A stretch of DNA of 64,000 bases from contig NZ_JQMG01000001.1 in assembly GCF_000744605.1 (NCBI RefSeq), forward strand, positions 2,294,001-2,358,000. The letters are read 5' to 3'. The position numbers and the translations under genes were made by a program. Position 1 is the stretch's first letter; each line of letters starts with the position of its first letter. Under the pieces are notes generated by a model that saw only the letters and a program-made list of their open reading frames with translations, did not search any database and had not been told where the DNA came from. Source of the DNA: Methylotenera sp. L2L1 (GTDB lineage: Bacteria; Pseudomonadota; Gammaproteobacteria; Burkholderiales; Methylophilaceae). Positions 38,269 through 46,799 of the stretch are shown one piece after another.

Positions 38269-38681
38269 AGCCCTGCCCCCTGAAGCGCACCACGTATTCT
38301 GGAACTAGCTAATAACAGTCTTTCCTTATCCGTAACACCCAACTTCTGCCCGCCTGCCATTTTGTTAGCATACGTTGCTACAAGCATTACTTCGAACGAG
38401 ACACATCTAAGAGCATCGGCTGCTGAAAATGGCCTTGATTCTTTTCTCTTACACTCACTAACTACCTCTGGCATAAGATCAGAGAATGTGAGTCCTACAG
38501 CCCCAAGAACATTCTCAGTAGAACACCCAGCAAAGTCATGAATCAGCACTCGGCCATCATCCAACTCTCTAATTGATAAAGATGCTCTACTATCATCATG
38601 TGCAGGACACTTAGCTATCCATCGCCCATGATTCGTACGCCTTACATGATCTAGTTTTGATAGCAGATTATCAATTGCCAT
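38265..38681 (-). CDS. CHC2-type zinc-finger primase fragment or small primase
   Basis: 138 aa. KCPAHDDSRASLSI gives C25 and H28, and HDFAGCS gives C53, the CHC2 zinc-binding domain of DnaG-like primases. No TOPRIM domain follows in this protein, so it is either a DNA-recognition subunit that works with the helicase or a shortened primase. Overlaps the helicase and AlpA-like genes. Confidence 0.78.
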   Translation of the reverse strand: MAIDNLLSKLDHVRRTNHGRWIAKCPAHDDSRASLSIRELDDGRVLIHDFAGCSTENVLGAVGLTFSDLMPEVVSECKRKESRPFSAADALRCVSFEVMLVATYANKMAGGQKLGVTDKERLLLASSRIRGALQGAGL

Positions 38682-38926
38682 TACTGCGCTCCAGATGAGC
38701 GGATTTTAATAATCTGAGAGGTGATCCAGGCATTAACTTCAGACTCAACGAATCCAATTGGCGGATTTTTACCACTGCCTAGCTTAATGGGTTTAGGAAA
38801 AGTTGAATCGTATCGAGGACTATCTGGATCGATTCTGTCATAGATGGTTGATCTGCTTAGACCGATTTTTGTCTCAAGCTGCTTGCGTCTGAGAATTGAA
38901 GGTGTGGATTGTTCTGAATCTGCCAT
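38681..38926 (-). CDS. AlpA-like MerR/excisionase-family regulator
   Basis: 81 aa with a helix-turn-helix KQLETKIGLSRSTIYDRI and the FPKPIKLGS...GFVESEVNAWI pattern of AlpA. In P4-like elements AlpA proteins activate the integrase gene or act as excision factors. I choose the ATG at 38926, preceded by AGGAG at good spacing; an upstream open frame to 38971 lacks one. Stop shares its last base with the primase start. Confidence 0.85.
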   Translation of the reverse strand: MADSEQSTPSILRRKQLETKIGLSRSTIYDRIDPDSPRYDSTFPKPIKLGSGKNPPIGFVESEVNAWITSQIIKIRSSGAQ

Positions 38927-39021
38927 GTTAGCTCCTAAAGGATTAATCCGTATTGCTACGGAACATGGCATTTATGCTAAATATATATAAGTCTAATTTC
39001 TTCTAAAAAAGGAGAATTATT

Positions 39022-39474
39022 TTATGTATTTCTTTTTAATGCTGCTGACCTAAGTTTATAAGCATAACCCCGGCTAATACCGAATTTATTCATCAACTCA
39101 TTAGGTGTCATACTTTTGGCTGCTTGCTTACGCTCAGCTGCAGGATCACTATTTATATAAAATTTTTCACCTCCATATTTTTTTGAAAGTATTCGCGTAA
39201 AAAGATATTTCCACTCATCTCTTTCAAGGTTTGGGTGAGCTTCAAAGGCGTAGTCGCTAATATAATCAATAAAAGACGTACTACCACTATCTGGAAATTC
39301 TGGAAGGACTATTTCATAATGCGCTTTTTTCTTAGCTTCAAGAAAAAGACCTATTATTTGACATACCTCCTTAATGGGATCATCAAAATGATATTTTTGA
39401 ATATACCAGTCAATCAATTTATCTAGTAACTTCAAGTTACTTTGAGGTGTTTTTTTATTTTCTCTCATCAACAC
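39022..39474 (-). CDS. Hypothetical HTH protein of the element
   Basis: 150 aa, no named family. The C-terminal 35 residues (SMTPNELMNKFGISRGYAYKLRSAALK) look like a helix-turn-helix of the site-specific regulator type; the N-terminal part is helical and charged. Probably a transcription regulator of the element; a longer upstream extension is unsupported. Confidence 0.6.
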   Translation of the reverse strand: MLMRENKKTPQSNLKLLDKLIDWYIQKYHFDDPIKEVCQIIGLFLEAKKKAHYEIVLPEFPDSGSTSFIDYISDYAFEAHPNLERDEWKYLFTRILSKKYGGEKFYINSDPAAERKQAAKSMTPNELMNKFGISRGYAYKLRSAALKRNT

Positions 39475-39565
39475 CCCTTCAAGGCGCTGTCTTCAATATG
39501 GAAACTATCCCAGGCGGTGAAGGAATCCGCTTTTCGCATGGCCGTGCTAGGGATAGCTAAACCGC

Positions 39566-40405
39566 TTAACTTTGATGCAGCTCTTTAATCTTACTTTGTA
39601 TAAATGTAGCTTCAGTTGAATGACAGTGAGCATTTGAGCCTAGTTCAGCTAAAGTTGTAACTAACCATCCTATGTTACCGGTCTCTCCTTGTAACTCTTT
39701 CATATCAGCATAAACAATTAACTTACCTAGTGTGGCCAAAAGCGAAAATGCGGTTTCCGCAACATTTTCCCCGCGAGATGAAATCATATCTTTATCATTT
39801 TTAGATATGGCTTTTATATAATTACCAATTCCAGTTCCAAAATCATTAAAACCCGATATCTCGCTGAATGGTTTTGCATAGTGTCTTTTTTCATAATCTT
39901 TATTATCATCCTTAACTGATGCATGACTACTATCAAGCACGCCATGCTCAGCAAATGAATATATTTCATTGCCAGCAACAATAAAGTGATCTAAAACCCT
40001 AACATCCAACAATCCTAGGGCATTTTGCAGCTGCTCTGTTAAAGCTTTATCTGCATTGCTAGGTAAAGCATCACCACTTGGGTGGTTATGAGCAAATATC
40101 ACAGACGCTGCATTGTGTACCAATGCCTGCTTCACAACTTCTCTCGGGTAAACCGCTGTTTGTGTAAGAGTGCCATTAAACATAATATCTGATTCAATCA
40201 GCCTATTTCTTGCATCAAGGAATAGCACCATAAACACTTCACGCTCTTCTTTTGAGAGTGCAAGAGTCAGGTATTGTTTTACTTTAGAAGGATTATTCAA
40301 ACTCTCAGTTTTTGGTTGCTTAAGTTGTGCATATAGCAAACTTATTGCCTCAGTTATTGTTTTATCCTGTTTTGATTCCGTAGTAGTAGAATGTTGCTTA
40401 GCCAT
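39566..40405 (-). CDS. RadC-family JAB/MPN protein with C-terminal extension
   Basis: 279 aa from the ATG at 40405 (GGAG nine bases upstream). Residues to about 155 are the RadC-type JAB/MPN domain with VFMVLFLDARNRL, the HNHPSGDALPSNAD zinc motif and DHFIVAGNEIYSFAEHG. The last 110 or so residues are a helical extension with no match I know; ordinary RadC proteins end near the HG. RadC family members are common in mobile elements but not proven DNA-repair proteins. Lies between the HTH gene and higA. Confidence 0.78.
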   Translation of the reverse strand: MAKQHSTTTESKQDKTITEAISLLYAQLKQPKTESLNNPSKVKQYLTLALSKEEREVFMVLFLDARNRLIESDIMFNGTLTQTAVYPREVVKQALVHNAASVIFAHNHPSGDALPSNADKALTEQLQNALGLLDVRVLDHFIVAGNEIYSFAEHGVLDSSHASVKDDNKDYEKRHYAKPFSEISGFNDFGTGIGNYIKAISKNDKDMISSRGENVAETAFSLLATLGKLIVYADMKELQGETGNIGWLVTTLAELGSNAHCHSTEATFIQSKIKELHQS

Positions 40406-40441
40406 GATGTGATACTCCAATTTAGTATTGCATTGTGGTTA

Positions 40442-40513
40442 GGTAGCGCTGGTGTCCGTCGAAAAGTTACCAGCGTTGCCGCTTTTACCTGAAGCCGTCA
40501 GGTGACGGTAAAA
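40442..40513. repeat. Tandem hairpins between radC and higA
   Basis: GGTAGCGCTGGT (40442-40453) pairs along its whole length, allowing two G-U pairs, with ACCAGCGTTGCC (40469-40480). TTTTACC (40483-40489) pairs with GGTAAAA (40507-40513), with inner pairing CCTGA/TCAGG. They begin right after the higA stop. No T-run follows on minus, so they are either a two-hairpin terminator, a small structured RNA or mRNA stabilisers. Confidence 0.5.
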
Positions 40514-40807
40514 CTACGCTGCTAACTGCTGAGCAGGTTTAACTTTAATGTTGCTATTTTTCTCTGCATGCCATAAATCATATTGAAGCTGTAAACGAAG
40601 CCATACCTCAGCACTACCTCCAAGCCATTGCCCCAAACGAATAGCCATATCAGCACTGATAGCAGCATGACCGTTAATCATACGTGACAAGGTTACGCGA
40701 GCAACACCCAACTGTTCCGCTGCTTCCGTAACAGTTAGTCCCAAGGCTGGCAATACATCTTCTTTGAGAGTCTCACCTGGATGAGGCGGGTTAAACATTT
40801 TGTTCAT
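40514..40807 (-). CDS. higA: HigA-type antitoxin
   Basis: 97 aa Xre-type helix-turn-helix ([40 protein letters not shown]) beginning MFNPPHPGE, the HigA signature. Represses the operon and binds the HigB toxin. ATG has AGGAG eight bases upstream. Downstream of higB, the usual inverted order of this TA type. Confidence 0.88.
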   Translation of the reverse strand: MNKMFNPPHPGETLKEDVLPALGLTVTEAAEQLGVARVTLSRMINGHAAISADMAIRLGQWLGGSAEVWLRLQLQYDLWHAEKNSNIKVKPAQQLAA

Positions 40808-40818
40808 ACTTTTATCTC

Positions 40819-41088
40819 CTAGTGATAGTCCTGATAATCAACAATCTCTGCATCTTCACCTTCAAAGCTAAACGTGAGGCGCCAGTTACCATTTACCCAT
40901 ATAGACCAATGTCCTGTAGTTAGTCGGTGTAACTTCCAGCCTGGTATATCCATGTCTTTCGGATCGGTTGCCATGTTAAGCATTGCCAGTTGGCGTGCTA
41001 ACTTACTTGCATGGTCTGTTCTTATGCCAGCTTTACTACCAGTTAAGAAAAACTTTTCAAGCCCTTTATGAGCAAAACTTTTTATCAT
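40819..41088 (-). CDS. higB: HigB-type ribosome-dependent mRNA-interferase toxin
   Basis: 89 aa RelE-superfamily toxin: [26 protein letters not shown] and the terminal DYQDYH are typical of HigB/GraT. Cleaves mRNA at the ribosome when HigA is degraded. The pair lies inside the satellite-like element, where it probably stabilises the integrated copy. Confidence 0.87.
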   Translation of the reverse strand: MIKSFAHKGLEKFFLTGSKAGIRTDHASKLARQLAMLNMATDPKDMDIPGWKLHRLTTGHWSIWVNGNWRLTFSFEGEDAEIVDYQDYH

Positions 41089-41225
41089 TTAATTTGTATC
41101 GTATAACGCATCAAGATACAATGCAAGTGTTTATTTAATAATTACCAAAAGTAATTTCTATTTGATTAAAAAACAAGAAACCATACCTCACTAATGCTGC
41201 TAAATTAAGCAGACCACAAAGCGAA

Positions 41226-42440
41226 TCACATAGCACTGTTAATTTGAATAACTTTCGCCCCTGCCTTTAACTCATCTAAATAATCTGCCCATTGCTGCAT
41301 CATCAAAGTACGTTGATCAATAAACTTAGTACGGTTATAAGCTGCACCTAGAGCATCTGGTACTTTGTGGGCCAATTGATGTTCAATTACATGAGGATCT
41401 ACCCCAAGGCGCTCATGTAAAATAGTGCGTGCCATGGCTCTAAAACCGTGCCCCGTAATCTCTGTTTTTGTGTCATACCCCATACGCTTAAGGGATGCAT
41501 TGATAGCAGCCTCGCTCATAGGCTTCTTAGGGTCATGCCCCCCTATAAATACAAACTCACCACGTCCAGATAATGGATGAATGGTTTTAAGAATCTCAAT
41601 TGCTTGCTTGGACAATGGCACAAGATGATCCGTATTTGTTTTGCTAACCCGATAACTCCACTCACCACGCTCTAAATCAATGTCTGCCCATTTAGCCCTG
41701 CGGAGTTCACTAGGCCTTACAAAAACAAGCGGAGCAAGCCTCAACGCACACTCGACTGTGAGTGTTCCCTGGAATCCATCTATAGCTCTGAGAAGCTCTG
41801 CCACCTGCTTAGGTTCGGTGAAAGATGCCATATGTTTTACATTTGGGCTTGGTAGCGCACCTTTTAAGTCAGCTGTTACATCTCTAAAAGCTCGACCTGT
41901 TTGCACTGCATAACGAAACACCTGGCCAGATGCCTGCAAGACTCTGTGAGCTGTCTCTAATTTATTTTGATTTTGAGGTCGTTTAACACATTGAAGTATA
42001 TCGGGAGCAGTTAAGTCAGATATGGGTCTGTTACCAACCCAAGGGAATAGATAAGTTTCAAAGCGTCTAAGCGTTCTTTCTCTATGAGACTCGGACTTAT
42101 TCGCCATATGGGAAATAACCCACTCCCGAGAAACAACCTCAAAGCTATTGGCTGCTGCTTCGCTTTTAGAGCGTTTTACTTGCTGCTTTACTAGACTTGG
42201 ATCTACTCCATTAGCAATCATCTTTCGGGCATCATCTCTAAGCTGCCTAGCAGTTGCAAGCGTTACTTCAGGATATACCCCCAAAGCAAGTAGCTTTTCC
42301 TTACCCACAATACGGTATTTCATCCGCCAGTATTTAGAGCCGTTTGGGTGAATTAGCAGAAACAACCCCTTTTCGTCCGCTAGTTTTCTAGGTTTGTCTT
42401 CATGCTTAGCATTACGCACAGCAATATCTGAAAGCGCCAT
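41226..42440 (-). CDS. int: P4-type tyrosine integrase
   Basis: 404 aa with the DUF4102 (Arm-DNA-binding) N-terminal domain (about 1-90), SAM-like core-binding domain (about 100-190) and catalytic domain with R242 (VRPSEL), K267, H331 and R334 (GHGFRAMART), H358 (HQLAH) and nucleophile Y368 (AAYNRTKF). A complete active site. Integrases of this family recombine into tRNA and tmRNA genes. It sits beside attR at the ssrA end of the element. Confidence 0.96.
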   Translation of the reverse strand: MALSDIAVRNAKHEDKPRKLADEKGLFLLIHPNGSKYWRMKYRIVGKEKLLALGVYPEVTLATARQLRDDARKMIANGVDPSLVKQQVKRSKSEAAANSFEVVSREWVISHMANKSESHRERTLRRFETYLFPWVGNRPISDLTAPDILQCVKRPQNQNKLETAHRVLQASGQVFRYAVQTGRAFRDVTADLKGALPSPNVKHMASFTEPKQVAELLRAIDGFQGTLTVECALRLAPLVFVRPSELRRAKWADIDLERGEWSYRVSKTNTDHLVPLSKQAIEILKTIHPLSGRGEFVFIGGHDPKKPMSEAAINASLKRMGYDTKTEITGHGFRAMARTILHERLGVDPHVIEHQLAHKVPDALGAAYNRTKFIDQRTLMMQQWADYLDELKAGAKVIQINSAM

Positions 42441-42441
42441 T

Positions 42442-42490
42442 GGGGGTATGTCCGTTTATATTTATCAATGTACCCCATATTTATACCCCC
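42442..42490. repeat. Right-end integrase arm-site candidates
   Basis: GGGGGTAT at 42442-42449 (minus-strand orientation of the left-end word) and TATACCCCC at 42482-42490. Matched to ATATACCCCC at 33298 and 33310. The pair straddles the int start, where a protein bound there could also repress int. Confidence 0.45.
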
Positions 42491-42547
42491 TTTTAGCATT
42501 GGATGCAATAAAATAAATTAGGCATAAATAGGAACAATAGATAAAGA

Positions 42548-42571
42548 AAAACCCGCACTTCGGCGGGTTTT
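42548..42571 (-). terminator. Terminator of ssrA
   Basis: AAAACCCGC (42548-42556) pairs with GCGGGTTTT (42563-42571), loop ACTTCG. It lies 34 bp past the tmRNA 3' end on the minus strand and works in either direction. It lies on the element side of the restored tmRNA end. Confidence 0.85.
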
Positions 42572-42598
42572 CGGTACAACTTAGGATAATCTACTACA

Positions 42599-42631
42599 TT
42601 AAAATGGTGGAGCAGGCGGGAATCGAACCCG
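42599..42631. repeat. attR at the 3' end of ssrA
   Basis: TTAAAATGGTGGAGCAGGCG and the bases beyond, which encode the CCA end and acceptor/T-arm strand of tmRNA on the minus strand. The intact copy of the recombined sequence; its degenerate partner is at 33219-33249. Confidence 0.8.
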
Positions 42632-42969
42632 CGTCCGCAAGCCCTCCACAGACAGTTCTACATACTTAGCCTTGTTGTTTAATTTAACGTGCAACACACC
42701 AACAGACAAGCAGTTTGCACGCGAGCTACCTTAAGGTTAATGAAGTGCTAAGTAACCCAACACAACACGTATCCCGTGTATATGACACTACGTATGGGTT
42801 ACCCCAATCCACCCCACGGGAGAGATGGTGCAGCGTCCAGCAGAACTAAGCTGCTAGAGAGTAAGTTTCGTCGTTTGCGACTATACTTTTTCTAGTTTAT
42901 TTACGAGGTGACTAGTCCTCGGTATGCCCTGCACTGCTTTGCAACCCACGTCGAAACCTGGTCAGCCCC
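42605..42969 (-). ncRNA. ssrA: Transfer-messenger RNA
   Basis: 365 nt on the minus strand, starting GGGGCTGACC (42969-42960) and ending in the acceptor/T-arm with an encoded CCA. The tag reading frame is GCA AAC GAC GAA ACT TAC TCT CTA GCA GCT TAG, giving (A)ANDETYSLAA, the proteobacterial degradation tag. Rescues stalled ribosomes with SmpB, encoded just upstream on the same strand. Its 3' end is the attachment site of the element. Confidence 0.97.
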
Positions 42970-43052
42970 ATAAGTCTGTGACTAGAAACAGTCACAATCT
43001 GACAGATGAAATCCACAATAATTTAATTACCGTGCTTCCATAAGCAAATTCG

Positions 43053-43081
43053 ATTATACGCTTTTAAAGCGGACTACTGAA
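43053..43081 (-). promoter_or_regulatory. Candidate ssrA promoter
   Basis: Minus strand: TTCAGT (43081-43076), 17-nt spacer, TATAAT (43058-43053), just past the smpB stop. A 7-bp inverted repeat TGTGACT/AGTCACA (42977-42996) lies immediately before the mature 5' end, as a possible precursor hairpin. The -10 is strong, the -35 weak. Confidence 0.5.
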
Positions 43082-43531
43082 CTATTTATTATGCGCCCGC
43101 ATAATTCTGCCTTTTTCACGCTCCCAATCACGGGCTTTTTCTGTGTCACGTTTATCGTGCTGCTTCTTACCTTTGGCAAGACCAATCTGAACCTTAACAC
43201 GCCCTTTAGAAAAATGCATATCTAACGGCACCAGCGTATAGCCTGCACGCTCTACCTTACCGATTAATTTAGATATTTCCTCATTATGCAACAGTAACTT
43301 ACGTGTTCTAATAGCATCAGGCCGTATGTGCGTAGAGGCTGCGCCCAATGGCGTCACATGGCAACCAATCAAATAGATCTCGCCACGCTGAATAATGACA
43401 TACGCTTCTTTAATATTGACGCGATTATCTCGTATGGCTTTGACTTCCCACCCCTCGAGAACAATACCAGCCTCATATTTGTCTTCAATGAAGTAATCAA
43501 AAAAAGCTTTTTTATTTTGTGCAATGCTCAT
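43082..43531 (-). CDS. smpB: SsrA-binding protein SmpB
   Basis: 149 aa OB-fold protein that binds tmRNA and places its tag codon on stalled ribosomes. Seen: the [27 protein letters not shown] core and basic C-terminal tail ([24 protein letters not shown]) that mimics an mRNA strand. Ends 112 bp before ssrA on the same strand. Confidence 0.96.
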   Translation of the reverse strand: MSIAQNKKAFFDYFIEDKYEAGIVLEGWEVKAIRDNRVNIKEAYVIIQRGEIYLIGCHVTPLGAASTHIRPDAIRTRKLLLHNEEISKLIGKVERAGYTLVPLDMHFSKGRVKVQIGLAKGKKQHDKRDTEKARDWEREKGRIMRAHNK

Positions 43532-43686
43532 AAAACTAAAAATTTCTTGGCGAATAGCTTAAAATCATCATTTTACTCTACTTCTCTTATTTGTTTGGCT
43601 GAACGTATTGAGTAATAAAAAGTAATTCATTAAAACCCGCTCTTGATTTGAGCCAATTTGTTTTATGACAGTGTTTAAAGGTAAGC

Positions 43687-44121
43687 ATGGCTCATGTAAA
43701 AAAAACCGTTCTAGTCCACCACTCGGCTAGCTGTATGTTTCTTTTAGTAGATGACGTTGAACAATACCCTAAGTTTTTACCGTGGTGTGGTGGCGTTGAT
43801 TTAATTCAACAGGATAATGTGACGACTATCGCAACATTGCATATCGACTACCACGGCTTGCGTCAGAACTTTACAACAGAAAATCAGAAGTCTTTCCCTG
43901 CATCGATGGAAATACAATTAAAAAATGGGCCGTTTAAGCATCTAAATGGCTCTTGGCATTTCGTGGCATTATCTGATGAGGCCTGTAAAATCGAGTTTTC
44001 ACTTAACTATGAATTTGAAAATCACTTTTTAGAGAAAATTATTGCGCCTGTGTTTAACCATATTGCAAATACCTTTGTAGATGGATTTGTTAAACGTGCA
44101 GATACCATCTACGCAAAATAA
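43687..44121 (+). CDS. ratA: RatA-like START-domain (COQ10/RatA) protein
   Basis: 144 aa START-like fold. Family signatures: the polyketide-cyclase/ubiquinone-binding layout with YPKFLPWCGGV and the C-terminal GFVKRADTIYAK. The E. coli homologue was described as a toxin that blocks ribosome subunit association; the alternative role in ubiquinone handling (COQ10) is better supported for this family. Divergent from smpB. Confidence 0.9.
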   Translation: MAHVKKTVLVHHSASCMFLLVDDVEQYPKFLPWCGGVDLIQQDNVTTIATLHIDYHGLRQNFTTENQKSFPASMEIQLKNGPFKHLNGSWHFVALSDEACKIEFSLNYEFENHFLEKIIAPVFNHIANTFVDGFVKRADTIYAK

Positions 44122-44133
44122 TGAAAGACTACA

Positions 44134-44457
44134 ATGAGCCTACCTAATGAAATGATTGTAGAAGTAGCCTACGCATTACCAGATGAGCAATTAATCATTC
44201 CCATCAAAGTGCAAGACGGCATCACTGCAGAAGAAGCAATCATCGCATCAGGCATTATGGCTAAATTTCCTGATATTGACTTAAGTATTAATAAAGTAGG
44301 TGTTTTTGGAAAGCTAACCAAACTAGACACTAAGCTACGCCATCTAGATCGCGTAGAAATCTATCGTGCACTGATAGCAGACCCCAAAGAAGTGAGAAAG
44401 CAAAGGGCCGCTGATGGAAGGGTAATGAAAAAAGGCGGTGGTGACTTAGCGGTCTAA
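44134..44457 (+). CDS. ratB: RnfH-family ubiquitin-like protein (RatB)
   Basis: 107 aa beta-grasp protein, with VEVAYALPDEQLIIPIKVQDGITAEEAI and YRALIADPKEVRKQRA, the RnfH signatures. Starts 12 bp after ratA. Often called RatB, but an antitoxin role is not supported by its structure family. Confidence 0.93.
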   Translation: MSLPNEMIVEVAYALPDEQLIIPIKVQDGITAEEAIIASGIMAKFPDIDLSINKVGVFGKLTKLDTKLRHLDRVEIYRALIADPKEVRKQRAADGRVMKKGGGDLAV

Positions 44458-44487
44458 ATGATGGAAAAACACATCAACACCTAAAAT

Positions 44488-44521
44488 GATTGCATAAAAA
44501 AATTAGGCGCTCTATGCAATC
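44488..44521. terminator. Hairpin between convergent ratB and the DUF4124 gene
   Basis: GATTGCATA (44488-44496) and TATGCAATC (44513-44521) form a 9-bp inverted repeat; a second pairing GGCGC/GCGCC is possible a little further right. The left loop carries a run of A, so a minus-strand transcript would see a U-run: a likely terminator for the minus-strand DUF4124 gene and for ratB. Confidence 0.5.
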
Positions 44522-44565
44522 GTGTGCACTATGCGCCCTGCAAGCCATCAATCTAAATTAGCCTA

Positions 44566-45075
44566 TTAGTCACAATAGGCATCGACATCCTTTTGTGAGT
44601 CAGCTTTACCTTGCGACAAGTCGTCATCACCAAGATACTCGCGCTCACCCTGCTCGTTGATTCTTGAAATTCTGCCACCCGTTGTATAGGTAACAAGATT
44701 TTTTCTAGCCGCGGCACAATTTTCTTGCTTAACTTTCAACTCGGCCTGTTTCTGCTGATCTGTTGCTTTTTGCGCCTCGGCATCCTGAGCGCGTTTTTTT
44801 GCAGCATCCTCTTGGCTAGCGCTACTCTCTTTGGCTTTTTCTGGCGCTTTGTTTCTATTGAGAGATGTTGCTATATCGCCCTCGACAGGTGCCAAGGGTG
44901 CTTGGCCTGTTGGTTTTGTCACCTTTTTACCGCGAATAGACTCTTGTTTGATGTTAGACGGTGGCGGAATATCACTATAACGAGTAACGCCATCTTTATC
45001 TTTCCATTTGTAAATTTCAGCGTTTGCCATCAAAGGCACTATCGCCAAACACAGCACCAACAAGCGAATTAACAT
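44566..45075 (-). CDS. DUF4124-domain periplasmic protein
   Basis: 169 aa from the ATG at 45075, which has AAAGGA seven bases upstream; the longer frame to 45108 is unlikely. A signal peptide (LIRLLVLCLAIVPLMANA) is followed by the DUF4124 core EIYKWKDKDGVTRYSDIPPP, then a long Gln/Lys/Ala-rich, coiled-coil-like segment (about 80-120) and an acidic C-terminus with a terminal YCD. Family function unknown. Confidence 0.8.
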   Translation of the reverse strand: MLIRLLVLCLAIVPLMANAEIYKWKDKDGVTRYSDIPPPSNIKQESIRGKKVTKPTGQAPLAPVEGDIATSLNRNKAPEKAKESSASQEDAAKKRAQDAEAQKATDQQKQAELKVKQENCAAARKNLVTYTTGGRISRINEQGEREYLGDDDLSQGKADSQKDVDAYCD

Positions 45076-45183
45076 AAAACATCCTTTGATTAATAGGTTT
45101 TTGGTCATATTATTGCTAATCTAACTTACTAGCAAGTATCGCACTTAAACGTTTGTTAACATTTTAAGTTTACAAATAAATGA

Positions 45184-45211
45184 TTGACACTCTCGCTAAG
45201 TCGATTATAAG
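45184..45211 (+). promoter_or_regulatory. Candidate guaB promoter
   Basis: TTGACA (45184-45189) with TATAAG (45206-45211) at 16 bp. A second consensus -10, TATAAT, lies at 45216-45221 but is too far from this -35, so a second start site is possible. RBS AAGGA precedes the guaB ATG at 45248. Confidence 0.55.
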
Positions 45212-45220
45212 TCTGTATAA

Positions 45221-46708
<1,488 letters not shown>

Positions 46709-46732
46709 TTCAATTTAATATTAACTCTAACA

Positions 46733-46781
46733 ACAGAGAACACAATGTCAGAGAAGTTTATTCTGACATTGTGTTCTCTGT
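46733..46781. repeat. Perfect 20-bp inverted repeat between guaB and guaA
   Basis: ACAGAGAACACAATGTCAGA (46733-46752), loop of 9, then its exact reverse complement (46762-46781). The stem would be very stable in the guaB-guaA mRNA. No T-run follows, so it is not a standard terminator; it may be an mRNA-processing or stability element or a protein-binding site that sets the guaA/guaB ratio. Confidence 0.75.
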
Positions 46782-46799
46782 GCATTTTGTGACTAAACA

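Larger units (their letters stand above)
33219..42618. mobile_element. Integrated satellite-like element in ssrA (about 9.4 kb)
   Basis: Bounded by direct repeats of the tmRNA 3' end and containing an adjacent P4-type integrase, all genes on the minus strand. Modules from the ssrA side: integrase, HigB/HigA-like pair, RadC/JAB protein, HTH protein, AlpA-like activator, CHC2 primase, helicase, origin-like iterons, two unknown proteins, prohead protease-capsid fusion. No terminase, portal, tail, lysis or holin gene is present. Size and content fit a phage satellite (P4-like or capsid-forming PICI-like) rather than a complete prophage or a plain genomic island. The helper phage is not in the window. 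Confidence 0.85.
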
